Source: Zopfochytrium polystomum
Lineage: Eukaryota > Chytridiomycota > Chytridiomycetes > Chytridiales > Chytridiaceae
Direction of reading: 5' to 3'
Assembly (NCBI GenBank): GCA_025765615.1
Contig: JAIVFJ010000320.1
Location: forward strand, 1-64,000
Length of the DNA stretch: 64,000 nucleotides
The notes beneath the pieces are model-generated. The model was given only the letters and a program-made list of their open reading frames with translations, was not told where the DNA came from and did not search any database. Below are positions 12,372 to 24,226 of this stretch, one piece after another. The stretch's first letter is position 1, and each line of letters opens with the position of its first letter. The position numbers and the translations under genes were made by a program.

Positions 12372-14851
12372 TCACTCCTGCTTCTTCTTCGTCGTCGTCC
12401 TTCTCGAAAACCGCGCGGCCAACCAACCCCTCCAACCCTTTGCTCCAGGCGCCTTGTCCCCGTCCGCGGCGACCTCGACGGCCACAAACTCGCGACTGAG
12501 CAGGTTGAAAAACGACCCGAAAAACAGCGCCATGATCGTGCACGTCATCGTGATCACGTTGTACGGCATGCTAAAGTCGGGCGTCGGCAGCGCAATCAGC
12601 AGCGTCTCGGTCCAGATCCGCGGATGGTGGTGTTGGTACCCCGCAAAGGCGGTCACGCTGGTTGCGCCGGCGTCGAGGACGGTTAGGAGGCCCGGGCTGG
12701 GGGGGGGGGGGGGGGTTTAGGTGGGGCAAAGTAAGAAATAGCAGCGGAATGACAAACTGCACGAACAGAAGATTCTCAAACTACCGCCCCTCACCCGATA
12801 TCGAATCCCCTATTCGCGTCGGGCGGGTGCTCCGTGTACTTGATAAACGCACGGTCAAAGTCAAATGCCAGAGACGTGACCGACAGCGCCGGGATCCGCA
12901 TCGTCATCTCCATCACCGTCGGCCGCACGCGGTCGATGGCCGGCTGGTACTCCATCCCCAGCACCGACACCGCCGACTCGTTGAGCGGCGGCGATCCGGG
13001 GCGGTCGGTCGAGGAGGCGGCCAGCAGCGGCTTGGAGTCGACGGTCAGGGTGTGCAGGTAGATTCTCAGGAACCACGGGATGGACTCCAGGTAGGCGACG
13101 CGGACGGGGTCCGGGCCGTAGTTGTAGATGTTGACGGCGATGCCGCCGCGTTCGCGTCCGTACCCTGCGTGCATTTTTTTTTTTTTTTCTTTCGTTGTGA
13201 GAGAGAGGCAAAGACCAAAATCGCGCTGCTGCGTTACCAGTCAAATAGCGATGGACTCTGATCGGTGAGATGGACCGGTCAATTACTGCCAAACAGTTAG
13301 ATGACCAAGTTGGAGACAAAAGCTGCAGCTTTTGATACCATTCGAAGGGTACGGATTGGTTCGCTGAATCGCAATATTCATCGCCTCTCCTTGAAGAGTT
13401 CGGCAGTCAGACTTTATCAAGCTTCCCAAAAGAACCATCGTCAAGCATCACTCACCCAATGGTAAATCGAATTCAGCCCTATAACGACCGTTTGTTGTCT
13501 GCCCCACTCGCGCTGGCGTTGGCTGAATCGACAGACCCTCGGAGGACGGCAAGACCACTTCGACAAAAGTCTTCTGGGCCAACGGGCAGGCACCCGTCAG
13601 TTGGCGGTTAAACAGAAAATCGAGCGACCAGTCGTCCGTCCTGCTGGCGCTCATGCGGATGGGATCGAAAACGACCGCCAGCGTCTGGACGAGGGACAGC
13701 TCTCGTTTCGTGCAGGAAGGATCGGCGCAATTCGGCACGACGTGAACGCTCATAGAGTGGAAGTCTGTGTCGTACAGCTTGTACGCGTTGAACAAGGTGG
13801 CGATGCCAGCGTGGGTCCGGCACGGCAGCAGCTTTGTCCACGGCGTGAGGTTTTCCGTGCAGGTGATTTCGCGCGGCAGGGAGCCCGCGCGCAGCTGGAA
13901 GCCGCTGGGGCTGTCAGTGCTGAAAGATCGGTTCTGGCTCGAGAAGTGGCCCTCTGGACTCAGCGAGATGCGCGGTTCGGCAGTAAGAGACTGGTCTATA
14001 AAGTTGAGAGACGCGCAGAAAGAGCCGGCCAGAGCGTTTGTGAGGCTCTTCCATTTAGTGTCGATGCTGGGCCGGAGGAAGAGTCAAAGCGAGAAATAGC
14101 GAGCGCGCAGTGGCAAAAACCATGTGCTTACTCTGACGCGTTGAACCATGACCATAGCTGGACGCCAGGAGCGGCGGCTATCGGTGAGTAGCCCCAGTGC
14201 TCGTGGTTCCAGCGGCCCTGCGTGAATGTCAAGTGCATCTCAACGACTCCAAAGGTCTGAAGCGTTTCGCCGAGCGTTTTGGGGAATAATGAGTAATGGC
14301 TTTCTGCAGCAATGAGGATGAGAATCAAGCAGATGAACCGTGCGTAACAGTGGTAAGCATTCGACTGCGCAAGTGCCAAACAACGCAATGCGGTCGCGGT
14401 CAGGCGGCTAACCTTGGAACGCGTCGACAGATCGACCAGCGAACGAACGCGAAAAGTTGAACAGCGCGAGCACCTTGCCATCGTTGAACTGTTCGAATCG
14501 TAGGGACTCCGTCAGCATCTCGTCCGGTGGACCCAACGGCGACTGCATCGATACGGACGATGACGACGACGACGATGAGGCAGAGGCGCGTAGCGGCGCA
14601 GCAGCAGCGATCGCACAAAAGGCGACGAAAACACGAAACAGGAGGAGTGCTGCTGCAGCGGAGGAGAGCTTGAGCGAGCGATCATTATTGGAGACCTGTG
14701 AAGGTGGTGAAGGGGGCAGCGGCAGCAACACGGAAGAAGGTGGATCGCGAAGACGTCGTCGTGGTCGTGGTGGAGACGAGGAGCGAGGCACATCACGCTG
14801 CTGTTGCGGCAGCAGCGGAGGCGCCGGCGTCGTGGCACAAGACGGCCCCAT
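12372..14851 (-). CDS. GPI16: GPI transamidase subunit PIG-T/Gpi16
   Basis: PIG-T/Gpi16 is the ER-luminal subunit that stabilises the GPI transamidase, which attaches GPI anchors to proteins. Five exons on the minus strand read through: 14851-14413, 14303-14132, 14066-13456, 13164-12795, 12696-12372, giving 638 residues (yeast Gpi16 610, human 578). Family landmarks in order: [78 protein letters not shown] with [15 protein letters not shown], and the C-terminal [11 protein letters not shown] followed by a single membrane helix. The only upstream ATG puts the hydrophobic signal-like segment at residues 64-86, so the annotated N-terminus may be too long or contain an undetected intron. The last intron carries a poly-C tract (coding strand) of about 17. 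Confidence 0.94.
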
Positions 14852-15017
14852 TCACCTATTCACCTGCGTGTGTTGACGTGGGAGGGTGGTCGTTCTGCAA
14901 AAATGGAAACCCGCAAAAAAAAAAAAAAGTGCGGACTCCGCGCTGTCGGGTTCGATCGGCACCAAAAAATAAAAAAGTAAAAAAAAAATACAGAACAAAA
15001 GAAACGAGAAGAAAACC

Positions 15018-15048
<31 letters not shown>

Positions 15049-15056
15049 ATCGAAAA

Positions 15057-15532
15057 ATGGCTCCTCCTCTAATCCTTCAGAACTTTATCGGTGCGTCCTC
15101 GCCGCCGTCGTGGGCGGTCTTTTCCGTCCTCGCGACGACCTTCCCCGAGATGAAGTTTCTCGCTCGCAGTGTGTGCTAGACTAACACTTTCGCAACTCTC
15201 GCCCGTCAACCCCACATATATATCGACAACAGGCGGCGCATTCGTCCCGTCCGCGAACCCGTCCACCGGTTACTTCGACTCGCCCAACCCGGCCACCGGA
15301 AAGGTCTACGCCCGCGTGCCCGACTCGGACGCCGCCGACATCGATGTCGCCGTCGACGCCGCCGCAAAGGCCTTCCCCGCCTGGTCCTCCACAACGCGCG
15401 CTCACCGCTCCGCCGTCATGCTCAAGATCGCCCAGCTGCTGGAGGACCGGCTCGAAGAGTTTGCCGTTGCCGAGTCCCAGGACCAAGGTGCGTTTTGCGA
15501 AACCTGACCTGTCTTGCTCGATCGTGTGCGTG

Positions 15533-15619
<87 letters not shown>

Positions 15620-17634
15620 ATCCTGTGCATTGCATGGCGCAAGCGCGAGCATGTCGCGAAGTCAAAGCCGAGTGCATATGCAGTGGTTAACGTGCGCGGT
15701 TTGATCTGCCCGCGCAGATAAGTAATGCAATGCACATGCCTGGATGCGTGCACTCGCAGAGAGAGAAGCTGCACCGCTCACGTTCTTGCCCCCGTGCACG
15801 ATTGGGCGTTTGTGTTGGTGGCTCAGCTAAATTACAATTTCTTTTCAGGCAAGCCCGTCAGCCTCGCCCGGCAAGTCGACATTCCCCGCGCAATCCACAA
15901 CTTCCGCTTCTTTGCCACTTACATCCTTCACATGGAGGAGAAAAAGACCGAGCTCGATCATGTTGCCATCAACTACACCCAGAAGGTCCCTGTCGGGGTT
16001 GTGAGTATACGCTAAAAACTCCTTATCGAATGAAGGCTGATAATTCCTCTCCGCCTTCGTCCAAACAAGGCTGGCCTCATTTCACCATGGTATCCTTTGA
16101 AACTCTTCATTTCGCCCATTCGCTGACCGCGCTTGAAGGAACCTTCCCTTGTATTTGGCAACCTGGAAGCTGGCACCTGCGATTGCAGGTAACGGCTTGT
16201 TCAGCCGAGACGCGGCGTTGACTGATGCAGCAATTTCCCAGCGGGCTGCACTTGTGTGCTGAAGCCGTCCGAATTCACAAGTGTCACAGCGTGGAAACTG
16301 TGTTCTCTTCTAAATGAGGCAGGGCTTCCGGCCGGTGTCATCAACGTCGTGTTTGGAACCGGACCAAAGGCTGGATCGGCTCTTGTATCTCACCCCAAAG
16401 TTCCCCTGATATCTTTCACAGGAGGTGATTCTCCGAGGAATTTACTTCAACACAGTCTCACCAAACTGTTCTTTTTTTTGTCCAGGAACGGCGACTGGCG
16501 AGATTATCTATCGGAATTGTGCACCGCTGTTTAAGAAAATGTCGCTGGAATTGGGTGGGAAGAACGCCAACGTGGTGTTTGCCGACGCCGACTTTGATAA
16601 GGCAATTGAGACTAGCGTTCTGTCCAGCTTCAGGAACCAAGGGGAGATTTGCCTTTGCGGGTAAGTTTCCACAAACGCATGCATGATTTGAAGTAAAGTT
16701 GCCACTGTGCTTCTTAGAAACTGTCCATGGGAAAGAAAGAGATTCACTTCTTCAATCTGTCTCATACCCCCTCTTCTCTTGTCTCTCAAATTCCAAAAAG
16801 ATCGCGAATCTTTGTCGAAGCTCCCATCTATGATCGTTTCGTCGCTGAACTATGCAAGCGCGCGGACAGCCTCGTCGTCGGCGACCCGGCGCACCCGTCC
16901 ACACAGCTCGGTGCGCTCGTCAGCGCGCCGCACATGGACAAGGTCATGTCGTATGTCGAGCTCGCCAAGCAGGAGGGCGGAACGATTGCGGCGGGCGGCG
17001 TGCGTGTGACCGATGTGAAAGGCGGAGAGGGCGGCTACTTTATGCGGCCGACAGTTATCACGGGGTGAGTTTTTTTTTTTTTTTTTTTTTTTTGTTTTGG
17101 GTCGCGAGACACCGTTTCGCGCTTCGCAGACGCATGTCTGACCCAATGTCTTGTGCAGGCTGAAGGCGAGCGACAGAGTGGTGCAAGAGGAGATTTTCGG
17201 ACCGGTCGTGACGGTGACGCCGTTCACAACAGAAGAAGAGGTGCGAGTGAGAAGGGGGGCTGATTTATCAAAAACTGGTCTGACTTGAGAGTGAACGACG
17301 CGCAGGTCCTGGAATATTTCAACGGCACAAAGTACGGCCTTGCAGGATCCGTTTGGACAGAAAATCTTCGACGGGCACATCGCTTTGCAGCCAAAGTCCA
17401 GACGGGTACAATTTGGGTATGTCCAACCGACCTCCACCGCCCTCCTCTGATGTTTTCACATTTAAATCGAAACACTCATTCTTCAACAAACAATAACAAC
17501 AGGTCAACTGCTGGATGGTCCGCGACCTTAACATGCCATTCGGTGGTGTCAAGGCTAGCGGGTTGGGCCGCGAGGGCGCACCGTACTCGTTTGACTTTTT
17601 CTGCGACGAGAAGACCATTTGCATTGCACTCTAA
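15057..17634 (+). CDS. ALDH8-type 2-aminomuconic semialdehyde dehydrogenase
   Basis: NAD-dependent aldehyde dehydrogenase closest to the ALDH8A1 family, which oxidises 2-aminomuconate semialdehyde in tryptophan/kynurenine breakdown. Eleven exons join cleanly: 15057-15090, 15233-15487, 15849-16000, 16070-16089, 16139-16188, 16242-16424, 16486-16660, 16801-17064, 17159-17240, 17306-17416, 17503-17634; 485 residues (human ALDH8A1 487). Seen: SPWNLPLYLATWKLAPA, LKPSEFTSVTAW, the general base in MSLELGGKN (Glu253), the nucleophile in NQGEICLC (Cys287), EEIFGPVV and LNMPFGGVKASGLGREG. Exon 4 is only 20 bases. Intron 2 (15488-15848) is unusually long because of an 84-bp (TG)n tract. It lies convergent to a RidA-type deaminase gene, which supports an aminomuconate role over betaine-aldehyde dehydrogenase, a sister family. 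Confidence 0.92.
15535..15618. repeat. (TG)n microsatellite inside ALDH intron 2
   Basis: About 42 uninterrupted TG units lie in the second intron of the dehydrogenase gene. Such a tract can form Z-DNA and is prone to length change; here it accounts for the intron being several times longer than its neighbours. Confidence 0.95.
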
Positions 17635-17917
17635 GAGCCTGGGAGCGAAGTTTTGAGGCCCTTCCGACCTGCAATCTTCCACTTTCTATCATTTTCCTGC
17701 TTCTTCTATATTTTGTTGGGTGTGGGCGAACAGCCAAAAAAAAATGAACCGGAGGACCGACGCAAATGACAATATCCTTGAAAGTATTTTGGGGGGTGTC
17801 GTCGTCACGTCCACATGCTCCCAGTCCACTCAGCCCATGACACCTTGACTCTCAGTGTTTGGACGAAAGTTCATAAGCAGTGCTAATAATGAACGACCCT
17901 TTTTATTTGCACGTCTT

Positions 17918-18698
17918 TCAGTTTGGCGCAAGAGCAACAGCCTTGATTTCAATCAACAGTCTTGGATTTGGGAGCTGCTTAACCGCCACGGTCGTTCTTG
18001 TCGGGCCTTAGTGTGTTTGTGAACAGCGTCTTCAGCGCTCTGTTCATCACGCAGAAAAGAGTATCTGTTTGATGTTCTTACCGCGTGTCGGCTCCGGGAA
18101 GAACGTGTTGTACACCTCGTTGAATTTTGCATAGTCCTTCATGTCCACCAGGAAGACGGTGAGGTCGACGAGGTGCTCGAGACCGGCCCCGGCGGCTTTC
18201 AGGATGGCTTCGATGCTTTGGAAACGGCATTATACAGTGACTGTGAGACGGCGGTGCCGCATTCCCTTACTTTTGGATAACGGCCCGTGTTTGCGCGGCG
18301 ATATCGAGTTCCCAGGTTCCGTCTGGGTTCTCCTTGACCTGGAGTGGGATCATGCGGTGTGGAATAGCGACGTAAGAAACACTGTGGCGAACGCGGAGAA
18401 ATGAAAGAGAGCTTTCTGATACGTACGCCTGAAGGAGTATGTTATTTTGAACAGGCCGACGCGAGACGGAAAGATGGTTGGCGGATGGGGGTGGGTTGTT
18501 AGCAACAAAGAAAAAGAAAGAGCAACGCACGGAACACTGCACCGCACCTTCCCACGTGTTGTCGGGCCGTCGCGACGAGATGCCCGACACGAAGATCATG
18601 CCGCCGGCCCTGCGGGCGTGTGGGTAGTTTGCGAGGCCGCCGGCGCGGTCCGCGAGGAGGAAGCTCTCGCCGTTGACGGAGGGTGAGGATGTGGCCAT
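17918..18698 (-). CDS. RidA/YjgF-fold protein, probable 2-aminomuconate deaminase
   Basis: Small RidA-superfamily protein. Four exons: 18698-18543, 18338-18271, 18215-18082, 18006-17918; 148 residues, within the usual range. The sequence follows the bacterial 2-aminomuconate deaminase (AmnD/NbaF) subgroup rather than housekeeping Rid[59 protein letters not shown], and the substrate-binding Arg in GPTRTTVAV (about residue 123), ending [13 protein letters not shown]. Known reaction of the subgroup: hydrolytic removal of ammonia from 2-aminomuconate to 4-oxalocrotonate. Its 3' end faces the ALDH8 gene that would make that substrate (283 bases between stops). It shares a short divergent promoter (about 240 bases) with the phosphopantetheine adenylyltransferase gene. 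A general enamine/imine deaminase role cannot be excluded. Confidence 0.85.
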
Positions 18699-18895
18699 AT
18701 CGGAGGAGGGTGGAGCGAGTGAGGGAGCGAGTCGAGCGAATGAGGGAGTGAGGAAGTGGGTGAGTGGGTGAGCGAGATAAGCGATGCCGGATGAGAGGGG
18801 TTTATTGGGCTGGTTGCGGGGCGCAGAAAGTGCGGGATTGCGGGATTGGCCGCCAGAAGGGACGACTTGTCAGGGGCAACTCCGAACCAAACCAA

Positions 18896-18932
18896 TCCCC
18901 AAACCCAAACCCAAACCCAAACCCAAACCCAA
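18896..18932. repeat. (CCCAAA)n interstitial tract in divergent promoter
   Basis: About five to six copies of a CCCAAA/TTTGGG hexamer sit immediately upstream of the start at 18940, within the 240-base intergenic space between two divergent genes. It resembles, but does not equal, the common TTAGGG fungal telomere unit. Confidence 0.85.
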
Positions 18933-18939
18933 GCAATAA

Positions 18940-20468
18940 ATGATGAGCGCCAGTAGCCGCCACCACTACTACTACGTGCCGCTGCTGCCGCCGACGCCGC
19001 CGCGACCGCCGCCGCCGCCACCCGTCGAGGCCGCCGCGGCTGCCGCAACGAGCGGACGAGGCGACCTCCTCATCCTCCCCGTCCACGCTCGTCGAATCGC
19101 TGCTGCTGCTGCTGCTGCAGCTGCCGCCGCCACCGCGTCGGGCGATGCCGTCCTCACGCTCGTATTGGCGGCCCCTTCCACCCCAGATCCACCCCCTCCC
19201 ACACACGTGACGAGGTACTCCACATCCAACACCACCACCGACGCGACGCCGCCGACGCCACAGCCGCCACCACAGCAATCCCAACCGTCCCGAGCCGCCT
19301 CTTGGGCGTCCGTGCACGCCGCCGCCTCAGACCTGTACCTTGCCGCAACGAGCGCCGCCGTGCGTGCGGGGCAGCCCCTTCTCGATGTCAGGGTCGTGTT
19401 CGAGGCGTGGTGCGGTTACGACCCGTGGGTGGCCCCGATCGAAGCCGAAGCAGCGCGCGAGGACAACGACGATGGCCGATCGGACGGCAACCCGGTTCTG
19501 CTCGTGCCGCCGCACGTCGCCGACGACGCCGAGAGCGCGCCAGACGCCGCGGCGCAGCTTGCTGCTGCTCTGAATGAACGTAGAACGAGGGCGGGGATGC
19601 CGCCGTTCCGCGTTCAAGCCCTGGAAGTGCCTTCTTGGACGGATGGCGCTTCTGCAGATGGCCATCCATTGGATGCCACCGCGCCGTCCGACTCGCGATT
19701 CTTTCCCGTGGACCCGTCCGCGCCGCCCACGCTGGGTCGGTTTTACGACACTGTCGCCCTTGGCGGGACATTTGATCACCTGCACAGCGGCCACAAGATT
19801 CTGCTGACTGTCGCGGCGTGGCTGGCCGGACGCCGCATTATTTGCGGCGTCGTCGGTAAGTGCGTGCTGATTTGGTCTTTCGTGTGCACCCGCTCCAGTG
19901 CGCCCCATTTACTTTTTTTTTTGCTATGTACCTCACAACACTATCCCAGATTTCGTGGACCCATCAAGGCTCCAACGGAAAGCACACCACCAATACATGG
20001 AGCCGATCGCAGCTCGCCTTGCGGCCGCTGCGGATTTCCTGAGAACCGTTCGAGCGGACCTCGTCCTTGATGTTGTGCCTATAGTTGACGACTTTGGTCC
20101 AACGAGAGACGACCCAAATATTCAGGCTATCGTCGGCTCTGGTGAAACAGAAAAGGGCTGTTTTGCCGGTAAGTTTTTCATCCATCCTGCGTTGTGCGGT
20201 GCAGCGTGTTTGTTTGTGAGCGCGCACTCAGTTGTGAATTTGAGTGTAGCCTTTTGTTCCGTGATTCGTTCTCACCAGTCGTTCTTCTCTTCATGCATCG
20301 TTTTGGACAGTCAACAAGCTGAGAAAGGAAAACGGACTCAACGAGCTGGACATTTATGTCGTCGACGTGATTGCCGCGAACTCTCGAGTCACCGCCACGC
20401 AAGACATGGGGCTCAAAATCAGTTCGAGTGGGATAAGGCAGCTTCTGGCCGAAAGGAATGCTGCTTAG
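18940..20468 (+). CDS. Phosphopantetheine adenylyltransferase, eukaryotic type
   Basis: Transfers AMP from ATP to 4'-phosphopantetheine, giving dephospho-CoA, the penultimate step of coenzyme A synthesis; fungi have this as a stand-alone enzyme, animals fused to dephospho-CoA kinase. Three exons: 18940-19855, 19950-20168, 20311-20468; 430 residues. The nucleotidyltransferase fold starts near residue 267 with VALGGTFDHLHSGHKILL (the HxGH nucleotide-binding motif), continues with RKAHHQYMEPIAARL, VPIVDDFGPT, VGSGETEKG and ELDIYVVDVI, and ends with KISSSGIRQLLAER, the ISSTxIR-type motif. The first about 260 residues are Ala/Pro/Thr-rich and poorly conserved, as is common in the fungal proteins. 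No kinase P-loop is present, so it is not a bifunctional CoA synthase. Confidence 0.93.
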
Positions 20469-20799
20469 GGTGCTGACAATGCTGCGGAGGAGCTTTGTCA
20501 CGAAGATGAATTGTTTCTATATCTGCTCAAGACTGGTTTTTTTTCTGAATTTTTTTTTACGTTCATTATTTTTCGGAGTCAAAATTTGAAGCCCCGATTG
20601 GCGTCCCGCGGAGTGGCAAAGCAGTCGCACCGAACCCAAAAAAAGCGCGTGGGACATCGCAAACCGAGCCGCGTGCGAGAAGGGACAGGCGAGCAGCCCC
20701 CCACGCCGTGCACACTGCAGGGCTGTTGCTGTCGTCGTTTGCTGCCCACAACCGCGTCCACTTCATTTTTCTCGTTGCACCACACCATAGCCTTCAATC

Positions 20800-23700
20800 A
20801 TGGACGGTCCCGCATACAACGCCAGCCAGCAGCTCCCCACCTCCTCCCATCCGCCGTCATCCTCGCCTCCATCCTCCTCGTCCCCCCCAAGCCGAGGCTC
20901 CCTCACCCCGCGCCCGCAATCTAAAACCATCCCGATGCCCCAGGGATCCGGTCCAAGCCCCGATTCGCCGGACGACCCCGCCTCCTCGTCCCAGCAAGCA
21001 TGTCCAACAAGCGGCGCTGCCGAACCGGCACCCATTGGCGGCATGGTGGGACTCCCCAGCAGCATGACGGATCCGTCAGCCATGACGCCCGCGCCCTTCT
21101 CGCACACGGCGTCGACGGTTCTGGATGCGGAGGCCGGCGGGGTCGAGACGGATTCAAAGTACGAGTTTAGCGCGCCGCGGTTTCACAACTTTTCGGTCGA
21201 GGGCAGTCCGTGGGAGGGCGTCGATGAGTGGTTTGGTACGTTTGATTCTCAGAGGGGGGTCGATGAAACAAAGCAAGGGCACTTGCCTGCCCGTCCCCCC
21301 ATACACTCCAAGGTGCGCTAATCTTGCTCTCATTCGCCCAGACCGCCGCGGGGGGTCTCCTAGCACCCTATTGAGCTCGAAATTCGACACTGCTTTCTCG
21401 TTGACCGATCTGTACAGTGGTGCAAAGAGGTGAACCGTCCACCTACCTTTCTTTTTAGTTTCAAAACGCGACCAATCTTCCACCACTCCCATTTCTCAAA
21501 CCCCCCTTTCGAGCAGCAAACCGGCGGTGAAGCAGGAGAAAAAGAGGACCGATTCCACGGGATCTCGCTCCTCAGCCGGAAGCAACGGTAAAGCCGGTCG
21601 AGTTCCAGCCCCTGCCGGCGCTTTGGCCGGCAGCGGCGCAAAAGCAAGGCCAATCGCCCGCGGCAAAATAGACGAAGCCGATGTGGCGGGCATGCTTGGC
21701 GCAATGTCGCTCAGCTCCAAGCCGTTGGAACCACCTAAGCAGCGAAGCAAGAGCGTAGAGTCTGATCGCGAAACTAGACGTGGCGACACTCCCCGTGAAT
21801 CGAGGGTCCGAAGATCCTCTGATGGGGAAACGGACTCAGCGGCTTCGAATTCTGGGAATTCAGGCATGGTCAGAGCCGCGCAAAGCAGTGGAAGCAGTAG
21901 CGGCCGTTCCAGTGGAGCGCAAGGAAAGCCGGTGGTGACTTTTGAGACCCGGATGTTTTCGGACGGCGAAGGATCCGGAGCGGCGAAGAAGCGTCCAAGC
22001 AATATGGAAAAGCCAAAGAAGGCCGGACCACGGCCACTGACGGTTCCTGTTGAGTTTAGCTTTCTGTCGAGGGGCAAAAGTTACGAAAAGCATGTCTTGA
22101 GGTCTCCTGGTGTGAAGGTATGTCGGATTGTGGTGAAAATGTCTGAGATTTCTATGCTCTCCGCAGAAACGAATCATGAACAAAAGATCCTCGCACTTGA
22201 CAGTGCCAAAGCCGTTCAACTTTCATAGTACGATTCGGGAGTACTCCAACGTGGTGAACAGTGGAAAGGGTGCTGATGAGGAAGGAAAAGCGTCTCCGTA
22301 CGTTCCCCTGGCGGTTCGAGTGAAAACTTTTGAAGCCAAAACACCCGAGAGGTTCAAGCGCAAGCCAACAATGGTGGAGTTAAGACCCTTTCATGATGGA
22401 ACAAACTTTCTCGGTGAATGCTCATTGATGTCGCTTAGGCACCGCGATTCTCCAGACCGCTTCATCTGACACACCCGAAATCGCCGCGGTTAATCACAAA
22501 GCACCGCAAAAAGCACCATACGTGAGTTTATCCTGGGTTTAGAAAATAAGGGCGCCGTTCTGAATAAGATTAAAGGGAGATTCTGACAACCGAAGAGATG
22601 GAGGCGCTCGAGTTGGCGAAAATTCAGCCATTCAAAGCAAAGCCGCTCGATAAAAAGGTACTTGGAAGTTTAAAGGCGTCCCCCCTCTCACGAATCGTTT
22701 CGCTCAGATACTCGAAGCGCCCGTCGGCATTCCTGTGGTGGAAAAACCATTATTGACGGTACCCCAATCGCCTTACATTCGGAAGCCAGCCCCGCCGGCT
22801 CCGCGTCCGCCATCCCCGCCTCGCATAATCAAGGCAAACCCTATCCGCATTCCACCTGTACCGTTTCAACCGAAAATCGAACACCACATTGTGCTGCCTG
22901 AGGAGGTCAAATTGCCGGGAGATACTATTCGGGAGCGCAAGCTGAAGGAGTTGGAAGAGCAGCGCCGGCGAGAAGCCGAGGAGGCGGACAGGAGACGGCA
23001 GTTCCAGGCGCGGCCTTTGAGGGATCCGAAATACATTGATGTAAGTGAAGGGATAGACTTGTTCTTGCTTGGTTAGTTATTTATGTTGCTTGCACTAGCC
23101 GCTGCCAGAGGTCGAATACAAGCCTCCAACGCACCCTCAGCCTTTCAACCTCGCCACTGCGGCTCGAAGCGCCGTGCACCCGGCTTTACCGTCTGATTCT
23201 TGCAAGCAACCGCTGTTTGTCGCCCAGCCCATGCCGATATTTGCCGCGCCATTTGTCCCACGCAAGTCGGACAAGCCTCCCACATTGAGTGAGAGTGTTG
23301 TTCTGCGCACCGACCTTCGCAGTGCGGAGAGGAAACAGTTTGATGACTCGTTCAAGGCCAAGAAAGCAATGGAAGAGGAGCTTTTGGCTCGTTTCAAGGC
23401 GCAGGAAGAGGGTAACGGGGCTGTGACGGATATTTACCTCGTTTAACGAACAACGCGCCTCGATTAAGGAAATGGAAAAGGAGCGAATTCGAAATTTGCG
23501 CCAGGAGCAAGTTCACCAAGCCCAACCCATCCGTCATTACGCGCCCATTCAGATTCAGCCCTCTACGCGGAGGCTGACGGAGCCAGAGTCGCCGATGCTC
23601 AAGGAAAAGCGAATGCGGATGCAACGCATGCAGCAAGAAGCCATGCTTCTCCACGAGCGTGCGATCCAGCAGCGACTCAAGGCGCAGCAGAAGCAGGCTC

Positions 23701-23840
23701 AAATGCGGAGCCGCGACGGAGACACGCCGGACCGTTTCACCGCCTGGGTGCCCCCTGTCGAGGAGGAGGAGGCCACTGGAGAGAATGAGGTTGAAGCGTG
23801 TGCTGATGTTGCGCCTGCTGCAGAATCTGAGATGCAGTGA
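20800..23840 (+). CDS. TPX2-like spindle assembly factor
   Basis: TPX2 proteins bind microtubules, activate Aurora kinase and nucleate spindle microtubules, under importin control. Exons that keep frame: 20800-21235, 21459-22117, 22167-22373, 22439-22521, 22576-22657, 22708-23040, 23099-23422, 23469-23840 (about 831 residues). An extra 78-base exon (21342-21419) would also keep frame and cannot be excluded. N-terminal YEFSAPRFHNF..DEWF resembles the vertebrate Aurora-binding start. TPX2 blocks follow: LTVPKPFNFHS, LTHPKSPRLITKHR, then IQPFKAKPLDKKILEAPVG and LTVPQSPYIRKP (the hallmark importin/TPX2 block), and a Lys/Glu/Arg-rich coiled C-terminus with FKAKKAMEEE. Donors at 22374 and 23423 are weak, so those boundaries are less sure. 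Budding yeast has no TPX2; presence here fits an early-diverging fungus. Confidence 0.85.
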
Positions 23841-24226
23841 GGAAACGGCGAGAGGTGTATGGCAAATTTTTATGATTTGGTAAACATCATCAACGTGCAT
23901 TCTTAACGAACATTTCACAAATATCATATTACCTCCATATTTGCAACGGCCCTTTTTGCTGAAAGTGAAGCCAAGTCATGCTCTAGCAAGAAACAAAGCC
24001 GCATTCCGTCCAAGAAGACCGGGGAAGGTTGGCAAAGTTCGGTCTTGGGCTGGAATTCGCTCGTTTGCTCTGGCCCTTTCACACTTGACTGCAAGTGTGC
24101 AACATGTTGTTGCCAGTTGATGAACCGCGCTCGCTGATGCTGTGCTACGTGCTGCCAGCGCATCTGTGGAGTGAGTGGAGGTGGTCGTCAACGTTCATAC
24201 TATAATTCTCATACTGCTGCCCAAAA
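23841..24226. other. Intergenic, TPX2-like to BORCS6-like
   Basis: Nothing recognised beyond 3' and 5' flanking DNA. Confidence 0.6.

Noticed and set aside
15181..15774. Minus-strand frame with a long Thr-His repeat
   Set aside because: Shadow of the (TG)n tract in the ALDH intron.
22374..22469. Read-through of TPX2 exon to the stop at 22469
   Set aside because: Removing 22374-22438 as an intron restores a TPX2-type block (LTHPKSPRLITKHR) and the correct phase with the next exon.
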